Assembly (NCBI GenBank): GCA_963784885.1
Contig: CAWATA010000003.1
Coordinates: 1-64,000 of the forward strand
Length of the DNA: 64,000 bases
Reading direction: 5' to 3'
Source of the DNA: RHKX01 sp963784885
GTDB lineage: Bacteria > Actinomycetota > Thermoleophilia > Solirubrobacterales > 70-9
Made by a program: the position numbers and the translations under genes. The notes under the pieces are model-generated. The model did not search any database, was not told the DNA's origin, and saw only the letters and a program-made list of their open reading frames with translations. Each line of letters opens with the position of its first letter. The first letter of the stretch is position 1. Shown here in pieces: positions 42,872-51,447 of this stretch.

Positions 42872-44348
42872 CTACTTCGACGAATTTCCCTTTGCACCCG
42901 CATCGTGGCGGGGACCGGTCGTGCCGGTTGCGGCCGGAGTCGAGCCCGTCTGGCCGGGCGCCGCGGCCGAGCTCCCCGCGGTCCCGGTCTGCCCGGGGGC
43001 GCTCGCTGAGTTGCCTGCGGTGCCCGTGTGCCCGGGCGCCCCGGCGGAGCTGCCCGCGGCCCCGGTCTGACCGGGAGCCGTCGAGGAGCCGCCGCCGGGG
43101 CTCGACCCGGTCTGACCGGGGGCGGTCGACGAGCTGCCGCCGGGCCCCCCGGCGTTCGAGGATGCGGCCGGCGCGGTGCCGCCGCCGCGACCGCCCTGGC
43201 CGGAGTTGCCGCCGCCCGACCCGCTGCCCTGCCCGCGGCCCGGGTCGGACCCGCCGCCGCCGCTGCCCGAGTTCCGGGCTGCACCCGCGCCGGCCGCCGG
43301 ACGGCGGTCGCTCACCACGGGCGTCGAGCCGGCCTTGGTGCCGGAGCCCTCGCCACCCGTCGCGGTGCTCGGCTGCGACCTGTCCGCCGATCGGATTCGG
43401 GAGGTCGATGAGGCCGCCGACGTCGGCGGCTCCGGCGGCGATCGCGATCGCCGCCGCGATCGAGCCACCCTTGACGGCCGCCGACACGGCGAGACCGCCG
43501 CCGGCCGCCGCGGCTCCGGCGGCACCGCCACCGACCGCGGCGCCGCTGCCGCCACCGACGAGACCGCTCAGCATCGCGCCCGCCGCCGCGGCGGGGAGCG
43601 GTGGGAACAGGGCGCGCAGGTCGCTGCGTCGCCGTGCGATCGAGGCCGCGAAGCCGGCGCAGCCGTCGCAGCCGGCGAGGTGGGCCTTGATCTTGCGGCC
43701 GCGCAGGCGCCTGCCGTCGCGGTCGGAGATCGCCCGGCGGACGTGCTCACACTCCATGTCGCGACCCTCCTCGCGCTCGCGAAGCGCCGTTCGCGCCTCG
43801 TAGACGGCCTGCCGCGCGGCACCCTCCGAGCAGGTGAGTGCGGTTCCGATCTCGCGGTAGTTGAGACCGGTGAGCTCGCGCATGACGATCGCGGAGCGCT
43901 GCCGGTCGGGCAGCTCGCCGAGGTCGGCGACGAGGCTCCGCAGTCGCTCGCGCGTCGCCAGCTCCGCCTCCTGGGAGGCCCCGGCGGCGTCGACGAGGTC
44001 CTCGTCGGCCTCGTCGGTCGCGCGCCGGCGCCGCAGCATCGAAACGGACTCGTTGTGGGCGACCCGGAACAGCCACGACCGGATGTCGACGTCGCGCTCC
44101 TCGCCCGGCAGCGACCGAAGCGCCGCAGCCATCGTCGCCTGCAGCGCGTCCTCGGCGTCGTGGCGGTCGCCGACGATCGCCAGGCAGTACCGGTAGAGCT
44201 CCTGATGGTGACGTCTGAAGATCTCCTCGAAGGCACCGCGATCGCCGCGCTTCGCGCGCCGGCTCAGTCGCAAGGCGTCGAGGCGCCCGCCCGTCACCCG
44301 GGGGAGCGCAGCGGTCGAGGTTGGTGCCTGCCGGCCACGTCCCTGCAT
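42872..44348 (-). CDS. ECF sigma factor fused to zinc-finger anti-sigma-like domain and repetitive tail, frameshifted
   Basis: About 491 residues. Sigma-2 (Y-R-Y-C-L-A-I-V-G-D-R-H-D-A-E-D-A-L-Q) and sigma-4 (L-P-D-R-Q-R-S-A-I-V-M-R-E-L-T-G-L-N-Y) span about 35-195. Then comes a zf-HC2-like motif (C-E-H-V-R-R-A...H-L-A-G-C-D-G-C), a Gly/Ala-rich hydrophobic stretch that could cross the membrane, and a Ser/Gly/Pro tail built from A-P-G-Q-T-G repeats. A one-base shift near 43380 separates the hydrophobic part from the tail. The fusion suggests a membrane-tethered, self-inhibited sigma factor. Confidence 0.75.
42940..43140 (-). repeat. Degenerate coding repeat, A-P-G-Q-T-G units
   Basis: Five to six units of 11-15 codons containing A-P-G-Q/H-T-G separated by G-S-S/A-G-S spacers, in the tail of the sigma-factor fusion. 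Low-complexity, likely disordered and extracytoplasmic if the preceding hydrophobic part crosses the membrane. Confidence 0.65.
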
Positions 44349-44488
44349 CGGACCCGATTATCCGACAACCGTGCCCAGGTTTCCAATCGTGCGTTTCCAT
44401 GGTCCACCCAGGGGTGGAACGCGCGGCGCGATCGGATGTCAGGACCTTTACGCTGCCCGGCTCGAATCACCTATTCGGGAAGGATCCG

Positions 44489-44941
44489 ATGAAGCTCAAT
44501 TCCAAGCGTGCCGCGATCGCCGCCGTCGCGATCGCCGCCGCCCTCGTTGTCGGCTGCGGCGGGGACGACAGCACCAGCAGCGACGCCGGCAACCCCGAGG
44601 ACGCCGTCCAGGCGTTCTACGACGCGTCGAAGGCGCAGGACGCGCAGGCCGCCTGCGCTGCGCTGACCACCGAATCGCAGGACCTCGCCGCCGCCGGGTC
44701 GGAGAGCTGCGAGGCCTCCTTCGACAAGTCCATCAGCCGGCAGTCCAACGTCCCCGACTCGATCGAGATCGGCGACGTCACCACCGAGGGCGAGACCGCA
44801 ACCGTGCCGGTCACCGCCGACGGGCAGAACACCGAGTTCACCGTCGTCCAGGAGGACGGTGAGTGGAAGATCGACCTGACCGGCGCCGTCACCGCTCCGG
44901 GCGACAGCTCGGCACCGTCGACGGACAGCACCACGGGCTGA
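44489..44941 (+). CDS. Lipoprotein with NTF2-like domain
   Basis: 150 residues. Lipoprotein signal with lipobox V-V-G-C at about residue 23, followed by G-G-D-D. The mature part (P-E-D-A-V-Q-A-F-Y-D-A-S-K-A-Q-D, C-A-A-L-T, later V-V-Q-E-D-G-E-W-K-I-D) resembles DUF4878/NTF2-like secreted proteins of actinobacteria. Divergent from the sigma-factor fusion across 140 bases, possibly its target. Confidence 0.75.
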   Translation: MKLNSKRAAIAAVAIAAALVVGCGGDDSTSSDAGNPEDAVQAFYDASKAQDAQAACAALTTESQDLAAAGSESCEASFDKSISRQSNVPDSIEIGDVTTEGETATVPVTADGQNTEFTVVQEDGEWKIDLTGAVTAPGDSSAPSTDSTTG

Positions 44942-44969
44942 GGCTGCCCGCCGCCTAGACTCCGGTCCG

Positions 44970-45947
44970 ATGGCCTTCCCCGCGACAAGGATGCGGAGGT
45001 TGCGTCGGACCGGAGTCCTTCGCGGCCTGACCCGCGAAACGGAGCTGACGGCCTCCCACCTGATCCAGCCGCTCTTCGTCAGCGCCGGATCAGACGTCCG
45101 CGAGGACGTCCCGTCGATGCCGGGCGTCCAGCGACTCTCGATCGACGCGGCCGTGGAGGAGGCCGGCCGGGTCCGCGCCGCGGGCGTCGACTCGGTGCTG
45201 CTGTTCGGCATCCCCGCCGACAAGGACGAGGTCGGCTCCGGCGCCTACGACGAGGAGGGGGTCGTCCAGATGGCGATCCGCGCCCTCAAGGAGGCCGATC
45301 CGGGGCTGACGGTCATCGCCGACACCTGTATGTGCGAGTACACCTCCCATGGCCACTGCGGCTGGGTGCGCGAGGACGGCAGCGTCGACAACGACCTCTC
45401 GCTCGAGCTGCTCGCCAAGACCGCGCTATCGCAGGCCGCCGCCGGAGCCGACGCCGTCGCTCCTTCGGACATGATGGACGGCCGGATCGCCGCGATCCGC
45501 GGCCAGCTCGACGCCGACGGCTTCAACGACACGCCGATCATCAGCTACTCGGCCAAGTACGCGTCCGCCTTCTACGGGCCGTTCCGCGACGCCGCCGACT
45601 CGACGCCCGCAGCCGGCGACCGCCGCGGCTACCAGATGGACCCGGCGAACGTGCTCGAGGCCGTCCGCGAGTCGCAGATCGACCTCGACGAGGGCGCGGA
45701 CATGCTGATGGTCAAGCCCGCCCTGCCGTACCTCGACGTCGTTCACCGCGTCAAGCAGGCAACCGGCGCGCCCCTCGCCGCCTACCATGTCTCCGGCGAA
45801 TACTCGATGCTGAAGGCCGCGGTCCAGGCCGGATGGCTCGACGAGCGTGCCGCGGTCCTCGAGGCCCTGACCTCGATCCGCAGGGCGGGCGCCGACGCGA
45901 TCATCACCTACTACGCGAAAGACGCAGCGAACTGGCTCGATGGCTGA
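44970..45947 (+). CDS. hemB: Delta-aminolevulinic acid dehydratase (porphobilinogen synthase)
   Basis: 325 residues. Condenses two 5-aminolevulinate to porphobilinogen. The zinc-type cysteine triad is present (D-T-C-M-C-E-Y-T-S-H-G-H-C-G). Schiff-base lysines are in Y-S-A-K-Y-A-S and L-M-V-K-P-A-L-P-Y-L. First gene of a run of overlapping genes for tetrapyrrole, bc complex and menaquinone; its stop overlaps the next start by 8 bases. Confidence 0.96.
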   Translation: MAFPATRMRRLRRTGVLRGLTRETELTASHLIQPLFVSAGSDVREDVPSMPGVQRLSIDAAVEEAGRVRAAGVDSVLLFGIPADKDEVGSGAYDEEGVVQMAIRALKEADPGLTVIADTCMCEYTSHGHCGWVREDGSVDNDLSLELLAKTALSQAAAGADAVAPSDMMDGRIAAIRGQLDADGFNDTPIISYSAKYASAFYGPFRDAADSTPAAGDRRGYQMDPANVLEAVRESQIDLDEGADMLMVKPALPYLDVVHRVKQATGAPLAAYHVSGEYSMLKAAVQAGWLDERAAVLEALTSIRRAGADAIITYYAKDAANWLDG

Positions 45948-47130
45948 GCTGACCGAGACAACCGACGAGAGCGCCGAGGGCGAGCTGCCCGACCGCCCAC
46001 GCCGCGCTCCGGCCGGGCCGAAGCTCCGCTCTCGCAAGGGCGGCGCGGCGATCCCGCTCGACGACACCGACCGCCGGCTGATGAACCTGATGCAGTCGGA
46101 GTTCCCGCTCGTTCCCGAGCCCTACGCGAAGCTCGCCGCCGCCGCGGAACTGGAGATCGGCGACTTCATGGAGCGCACCCAGCGACTGCTCGACGGCCGG
46201 ATCATCCGCGAGATCACTCCGATCTTCGACACCAGGGCGCTCGGCTTCTCCTCGATGCTCGTCGCCGCCAAGGTCGATCCCGAGTACCCGCACCGGCCGG
46301 CGAAGATCATCAACTCCCACCCCGGCGTCTCCCACAACTACCTGCGCGATCACGAGTTCAACCTCTGGTTCACGATCGCGACGCCGCCGGACTCGAAGCT
46401 CGGGCTCGAGGGGACCCTCGAGGTCCTCCAGCGGCTGACCGGTGCCGAGTCGATCCGCCAGCTCCCGACCCTGACGATGTTCAAGATCAACATGAACCTG
46501 GAGATGGAGGGCGGGACCGACGCCCTCGCCGCCAAGGTCGAGGCGGTGCCTCCGCGCGAGCTCGAGCCGCAGCCCTACGACGACTCCGACGTCGCGGTGA
46601 TCCGCGCTCTGCAGGGCCCGATGGCGGTGACCGAGCGGCCTTACGACGAGGCCGCCGCCGAGGCCGGGCTCGACACCGATGCCCTCCTGGCCCACCTCGA
46701 GGGCATGATCGAGCGCAAGATCCTCCGCCGCGTCGCCGCGATCCTCTTCCACCGCCGGGCCGGATTCTCGGCGAACGGCATGGGCGTCTGGAAGGTCGCG
46801 CCCACCGACGTCGCCGAGATCGGCGGCCGGATGGCCGCGGTCCGGGGGATCTCCCACTGCTACGAGCGCCCGACCTACGAGGACTGGCCCTACTCGGTCT
46901 TCACGATGGCCCACGGCCGCTCGAAGGAGGAGTGCGACGCGGTCCTGCAGTCGATCGCCGACGAGCACGACCTCCACGGCTCCGATCGCGCCGTCCTCTA
47001 CAGCTCGACCGAGTTCAAGAAGATCCGCCTGCGCTATTTCACCCCCGACTACGAAGCCTGGGAGCGCGAGCACGCGCCCGAGGCATTCACGGACGCCACC
47101 GCGGCGGCCGCCGACGCCCGCGGAAGTTGA
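45940..47130 (+). CDS. Fused AhbA-AhbB-like (siroheme decarboxylase type) Lrp/AsnC protein
   Basis: 396 residues with two Lrp/AsnC-fold modules in one chain. Module 1 (about 40-190) has a winged helix and the V-S-H-N-Y-L-R-D-H-E-F-N-L-W-F-T segment. Module 2 (about 205-375) has I-S-H-C-Y-E-R-P-T-Y-E-D-W-P-Y-S-V-F-T-M-A-H-G-R-S. These motifs belong to the AhbA/AhbB (NirD/G/H/L) family, which decarboxylates siroheme to didecarboxysiroheme. Position between hemB and hemL supports a tetrapyrrole role. It could also be a heme-responsive regulator. In most organisms AhbA and AhbB are separate. Confidence 0.75.
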   Translation: MAELTETTDESAEGELPDRPRRAPAGPKLRSRKGGAAIPLDDTDRRLMNLMQSEFPLVPEPYAKLAAAAELEIGDFMERTQRLLDGRIIREITPIFDTRALGFSSMLVAAKVDPEYPHRPAKIINSHPGVSHNYLRDHEFNLWFTIATPPDSKLGLEGTLEVLQRLTGAESIRQLPTLTMFKINMNLEMEGGTDALAAKVEAVPPRELEPQPYDDSDVAVIRALQGPMAVTERPYDEAAAEAGLDTDALLAHLEGMIERKILRRVAAILFHRRAGFSANGMGVWKVAPTDVAEIGGRMAAVRGISHCYERPTYEDWPYSVFTMAHGRSKEECDAVLQSIADEHDLHGSDRAVLYSSTEFKKIRLRYFTPDYEAWEREHAPEAFTDATAAAADARGS

Positions 47131-48416
47131 ACGCGGAGAAGTCGGCCGAGCTCTACGCCCGGGCAGTCGGGCTGATGCCGGGTGGGGTCAACTCCCCGGT
47201 CCGCGCGATGGGCTCGATCGGGCGCGACCCGATCTTCATCGACCGGGCGGCCGGCAACCGGGTCACCGACGTCGACGGCAACTCCTACGTCGACTGGGTC
47301 TGCTCATGGGGGCCGCTGATCCTCGGCCACGCCGATCCCGGCGTCGTCGAGGCGGTCGCGGAGGCCGCCGCCCGCGGCACCTCCTACGGCGCCGCTACCG
47401 CCGGCGAGGTCGAGCTCGCCGGCGAGGTGGCCGACCGCTTCGCCTCCGTCGAGATGATCCGGATGGTCAACTCCGGCACCGAGGCATCGATGAGCGCGAT
47501 CCGCCTCGCCCGCGCCGTGACCGGCCGTGACCGGATCGTCAAGTTCGCCGGCGCCTACCACGGTCACGTCGACGGCCTGCTCGCCGAGGCCGGCTCGGGG
47601 CTCGCGACTCAGGCGATCCCCGCCAGCCCGGGCGTGCCGCGGGCGCAGGCCGAGGCGACCGCGATCGTCCCCTGGAACGACCGCGTCGCAGTCGAGCAGG
47701 CCGTCGACATGTACGAACCGGCGGCGATCCTCTGCGAGCCGATTCCAGCGAACATGGGCCTGATCCCGCCGGCCGCGGGCTTCCTCGATCATCTCCGGGA
47801 GCTCGCCGACCGCTGCGGGGCGCTCTTGATCTGCGACGAGGTGATCAGCGGCTTCCGGGTCGCCCGCGGTGGGGCCCAGGAGCTGCTCGGCGTCCGCGCC
47901 GACCTGACCGTGATGGGGAAGGTCATCGGCGGCGGCCTGCCGGCGGCGGCCTACGGCGGTCCCCGCGAGCTGCTCGAGCGGGTGGCGCCGGCCGGCGACG
48001 TCTATCAGGCGGGCACGCTGTCGGGCAACCCGTTGGCCGTCGCCGCGGGCCTCGCCACGCTGCGCCGCCTCGACGCCGCCGCCTACGAGCGGATCGGCGT
48101 CGCCACCGACCGCCTCGCCGCGGGGCTCGAGCGCGCCGCGGCCGGCGCCGGCGGCGAGCACCCGAGGATCAGCGTCAGCTCGGTGCCCGGGCTCGTCACC
48201 CCGTTCTTCGCGGCCGAGCCCCCGCACGACTTCGCCGGCTCGCAGGCCTGCGACCTCGACGCCTACGGGCGCTTCTGCCGGGCGATGCTCGAGCGCGGGT
48301 TCTTCCCGCCGCCGTCGCAGTTCGAGGCGTGGTTCGTCTCGCTCGCCCACGACGACGAGTCGATCGACCGGACCTGCGACGCCGCCGCCGACTGCTTCCG
48401 CGAGGCGCTGACGTGA
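47127..48416 (+). CDS. hemL: Glutamate-1-semialdehyde 2,1-aminomutase
   Basis: 429 residues. Converts glutamate-1-semialdehyde to 5-aminolevulinate (C5 route). Motifs: M-P-G-G-V-N-S-P-V-R, N-S-G-T-E-A, G-A-Y-H-G-H-V-D, D-E-V-I-S-G-F-R and the PLP lysine in M-G-K-V-I-G-G-G-L-P. The start is a TTG at 47127 that overlaps the preceding TGA (TTGA); no ATG/GTG lies near the expected N-terminus. The weak start may limit expression. Confidence 0.93.
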   Translation: MNAEKSAELYARAVGLMPGGVNSPVRAMGSIGRDPIFIDRAAGNRVTDVDGNSYVDWVCSWGPLILGHADPGVVEAVAEAAARGTSYGAATAGEVELAGEVADRFASVEMIRMVNSGTEASMSAIRLARAVTGRDRIVKFAGAYHGHVDGLLAEAGSGLATQAIPASPGVPRAQAEATAIVPWNDRVAVEQAVDMYEPAAILCEPIPANMGLIPPAAGFLDHLRELADRCGALLICDEVISGFRVARGGAQELLGVRADLTVMGKVIGGGLPAAAYGGPRELLERVAPAGDVYQAGTLSGNPLAVAAGLATLRRLDAAAYERIGVATDRLAAGLERAAAGAGGEHPRISVSSVPGLVTPFFAAEPPHDFAGSQACDLDAYGRFCRAMLERGFFPPPSQFEAWFVSLAHDDESIDRTCDAAADCFREALT

Positions 48417-49021
48417 CGATGGCCGAGCTCTCGCCTCGCCCCGAGGACGCCCTCGCCGATCTCGCCTCCCAGCTCCGCGAGGAGGGCCCGGTCGTCGCCG
48501 GCCACGTCGCCGAGAGCGAGGCCGTCCCGGCGATCGGGATGCTGGTCGCGGCCGGGCCGCGTTGCGGCTCCGATCCCGGCGCCTACGCGGTCGTAGTCGA
48601 GCTCGTGCGCGAGGGCTATCTCTGCCACTACCGCGAGCCGCGCCTGCTCGGCCGGCTCGACCCCGATCTGCGGTTGCTCGTCGGCGACCACCTCTACGCG
48701 CGCGGCATCGAACGCCTCGCCAGGCTCGGCGACCTGCTCGCCGTCGCCGAGCTCTCCGACCTGATCTCGACCGCCGCACAGCTCGACGCCGCTTCGGGCG
48801 CCGCGCCGGACGCCGCGGAGATCGCCTGGCTGGCTGCGGCCGTCACGATCGCCGCCGGGCCCGGCGAGGACTACGAGGAGGCCAAGGCGACCCTGAGGCG
48901 GAGCGGCGATCCCGGCCCGCTCTGGAGCGCCGCCGAGGAGCGGGCCGAGCGCGCCGGCCTCTCCGAGCACCTGTCCCTCGCTTCCGAAGCAGTAGGATTC
49001 GCCGCCCCGAACCGTGGCTGA
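48413..49021 (+). CDS. Unrecognised protein between hemL and the Rieske gene
   Basis: 202 residues from the GTG overlapping the hemL stop, or 200 from the ATG six bases on. Soluble, helical, acidic; no motif recognised. The segment L-C-H-Y-R-E-P-R-L-L-G-R-L-D-P-D-L-R-L-L-V-G-D-H-L-Y has conserved-looking His/Tyr/Arg. The last 8 bases overlap the Rieske GTG. Position in the operon suggests a part in heme or bc-complex assembly. Confidence 0.6.
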   Translation: MTMAELSPRPEDALADLASQLREEGPVVAGHVAESEAVPAIGMLVAAGPRCGSDPGAYAVVVELVREGYLCHYREPRLLGRLDPDLRLLVGDHLYARGIERLARLGDLLAVAELSDLISTAAQLDAASGAAPDAAEIAWLAAAVTIAAGPGEDYEEAKATLRRSGDPGPLWSAAEERAERAGLSEHLSLASEAVGFAAPNRG

Positions 49022-49703
49022 ATCAGGCGAAGAAAAGACGACCAGCGCGGCCGGCGAAAGCCGTGCCGGAGAGCTCCCCGAGATGAAGCCGATCGGCTAC
49101 TTCGAGGGCGAGTCGATGACCCGCCGCAAGGTCTTCGCCGTCGGCGGCCAGGCGCTCGGCGGCCTCGCCGGAGCCGCCATCATCCTGCCGGCGCTCGGGT
49201 TCGCGGTCGCCCCGATCTTCGACAAGCCCGAGGAGGACTGGCAGCCGGTCGGCCCGCTCGACGACTTCGTCCCCGAGACGTACGTGCCGCGGGTGATCAC
49301 GATCGTTCAGGGCATCGGCGAGGCCGGCAAGAGCACCGTCTACGTCCGCCGCGGCAGCACCGACCTCGGCGAGGACCCGGAGTCGCACATCGCGATCTCG
49401 ACCCGCTGCGCCCACCTCGGCTGCCCGGTCCGCTTCGTCCAGGCCGCCGGCAACTTCATCTGCCCCTGCCACGGCGGCGTCTACGGCTTCCAGGGCGAGG
49501 TCATCGGCGGCCCGCCGGTGCGCCCGCTCGATCGCTTCCAGACCCGGGTCACCGACGATCTCGTCGAGATCGGCCCGCGCTACAGCGTCACCTCCTCGCT
49601 CGAGCCGGTCCGGGCCCGCGATCCCGGCGAGTACACCGGCGGCGTCTGGGAGTACCTCTACCCGCCCCGCCCGTCCACCGCCGCCCCGCCGTCCTCGTCG
49701 TAG
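49014..49703 (+). CDS. qcrA: Rieske [2Fe-2S] subunit of quinol:cytochrome c reductase
   Basis: 229 residues from a GTG. A twin-arginine segment M-T-R-R-K-V-F-A-V-G-G precedes one membrane helix (about 45-65). The cluster ligands are C-A-H-L-G-C and C-P-C-H-G-G. Accepts electrons from menaquinol. Followed by the two cytochrome b genes. The Tat signal matches the tat genes 10 kb downstream. Confidence 0.93.
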   Translation: MAESGEEKTTSAAGESRAGELPEMKPIGYFEGESMTRRKVFAVGGQALGGLAGAAIILPALGFAVAPIFDKPEEDWQPVGPLDDFVPETYVPRVITIVQGIGEAGKSTVYVRRGSTDLGEDPESHIAISTRCAHLGCPVRFVQAAGNFICPCHGGVYGFQGEVIGGPPVRPLDRFQTRVTDDLVEIGPRYSVTSSLEPVRARDPGEYTGGVWEYLYPPRPSTAAPPSSS

Positions 49704-49714
49704 GCAGGTAAGCG

Positions 49715-50626
49715 ATGCCAGATTTCCAGAAGCTGCTCCCGCCACCGATGCGCCGGCCGCCGAAGCCCGGCCACCCGAACGGCGCCTCCAACGGCGACGC
49801 GCCGGCGGCGCTGAAGAACGGCGACGCGCCGGCGTCCCCGCGCACCGACGACCCCGGCAAGCGCCTGACGACCGGCGCCAAGGACGCGCCGGCCGATCTC
49901 GTCGGCTGGGTCGACGAGCGGATGGGGGCGACCACCTTCCTCACCGCGATGCTGATGCGGAAGGTCCCGAAGGGGACCAACTGGTTCTACACCCTCGGCT
50001 CGGCGACGCTGTTCGCGTTCGTCGTCCAGGCGATCACCGGCGTCTTCCTGGCGATGTACTACACGCCCTCGCCGGTCGAGGCCTACGCCTCGATCACCCA
50101 CCTCACCAACGACGTCTTCCTCGGTGAGTTCGTCCGCGGCATGCACAAGTGGGGCAGCTCGGTGATGGTGATCCTCGTCTTCGTCCACATGGCGCGGACG
50201 TTCTTCTTCGGCGCCTACAAGTACCCGCGCGAGCTCAACTGGGTGATCGGCGTCGTGCTGCTGATCCTGACCATGGTCATGGGATTCACCGGCTACCTGC
50301 TGCCGTTCGACCAGCGCTCCTACTGGGCGACGATCGTCGGCGTCAACATCAACGGCACCGGGCCGATCGTGGGCCCCTACCTCTCCGACTTCCTCCGTGC
50401 CGGCCCCGAGTTCGGCGCGACCACGCTCTCCCGCTTCTACGCGATTCACATGCTGATGGTGCCGGGCGCGATCATCGCGCTGATCGGCGCCCACCTCTAC
50501 CTCGTGGTGAAGATGGGCACGACGGCACCGCCGTGGCTGCGGGCGGACCGCAAGCCGAAGGAGTCCCGCAGCCACGAGGTCGACGCGATCGCCGACGGCT
50601 CCGGCGGGAACGGGAGCGCCTCGTGA
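49715..50626 (+). CDS. qcrB: Cytochrome b (b6-like N-terminal part)
   Basis: 303 residues. Four membrane helices with the heme-ligand histidines in M-H-K-W-G-S-S, V-F-V-H-M-A-R-T, A-I-H-M-L-M-V and I-G-A-H-L-Y-L-V, and the quinol-site region G-F-T-G-Y-L-L-P-F-D-Q. The N-terminal 55 residues are a Pro/Asn-rich extension. Size and content match the split cytochrome b6 form, with helices E-G in the next gene. Its stop overlaps the next GTG. Confidence 0.92.
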   Translation: MPDFQKLLPPPMRRPPKPGHPNGASNGDAPAALKNGDAPASPRTDDPGKRLTTGAKDAPADLVGWVDERMGATTFLTAMLMRKVPKGTNWFYTLGSATLFAFVVQAITGVFLAMYYTPSPVEAYASITHLTNDVFLGEFVRGMHKWGSSVMVILVFVHMARTFFFGAYKYPRELNWVIGVVLLILTMVMGFTGYLLPFDQRSYWATIVGVNINGTGPIVGPYLSDFLRAGPEFGATTLSRFYAIHMLMVPGAIIALIGAHLYLVVKMGTTAPPWLRADRKPKESRSHEVDAIADGSGGNGSAS

Positions 50627-51447
50627 ACACCCGCGAGAAGGAGCAGTACCTCCGCGAGTACGAGGTGCTGAAGAAGAAGGGCAAGCCCTTCTTCCCGTAC
50701 GCGATCATGAAGGACTCGGTGATGGCCTGCGTGGTCGTCGCCGTGATCATCTTCATGTCGCTCTATCTCGGGGCCGAGCAGGGTCCGAAGGCCGATCCGA
50801 CGACGACCACCTACGTCCCGCGGCCCGAGTGGTACTTCTTCTTCCTGTTCGAGCTCCTGCGAGTGATCAAGCCGCCGGAGCTCGTCCCGATCGCGACGAT
50901 CGGCGTGCCGACCATCGCCATGGTGCTGCTGCTCCTGCTGCCGTTCTACGACCGCAACCCGGAGCGCAACCCGCTGAAGCGGCCGATCGCCTCGATCGCC
51001 GGGATCATGACCATCGTCGCGATGGCCTTCCTCACCTTCCTCGGCGCCAACGCCGGCTCGCCGACCGACATCGAGATCGACGTCGCTCCCGAGTACGAGG
51101 CCGGCAAGCTGGTCGCCGCGCAGTCCGGCTGCCTGGCCTGCCACCAGTTCGGGGAGAACGGCAACAACGGCCCCGGTCCGAAGCTGACCGAGATCGGCGC
51201 CCGCCTGAATCCGGCCGCGATCGCCAGATCGCTCGAGATCGGGCCGGGAATCATGCCCTCCTACGTCTCGATGGCCGAGGACGAGCCCGAGAAGTTCCGT
51301 GACCTCGTCGCCTTCCTCAGTTCGCTGAACGGCGAGGAGACGGCCGAGCAACCCGACACCGGGACCGCCGGTGATCCGGGCACAGCGGCGCCGGACAGTG
51401 CCGGTGGCGATCCCGCCGCTGTCGAACCGGCCGGCTCGGGCTCCTGA
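50623..51447 (+). CDS. qcrC: Cytochrome b C-terminal part (subunit IV-like) fused to cytochrome c
   Basis: 274 residues. The N-terminal part has the subunit IV features (P-R-P-E-W-Y-F-F-F-L-F-E-L-L-R) and three membrane helices. It is followed by a mono-heme cytochrome c domain (C-L-A-C-H-Q-F, distal methionine in I-M-P-S-Y), then a Pro/Ala/Gly tail. This is the Bacillus-type menaquinol:cytochrome c reductase fusion, with the electron acceptor built in. Confidence 0.92.
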   Translation: MNTREKEQYLREYEVLKKKGKPFFPYAIMKDSVMACVVVAVIIFMSLYLGAEQGPKADPTTTTYVPRPEWYFFFLFELLRVIKPPELVPIATIGVPTIAMVLLLLLPFYDRNPERNPLKRPIASIAGIMTIVAMAFLTFLGANAGSPTDIEIDVAPEYEAGKLVAAQSGCLACHQFGENGNNGPGPKLTEIGARLNPAAIARSLEIGPGIMPSYVSMAEDEPEKFRDLVAFLSSLNGEETAEQPDTGTAGDPGTAAPDSAGGDPAAVEPAGSGS

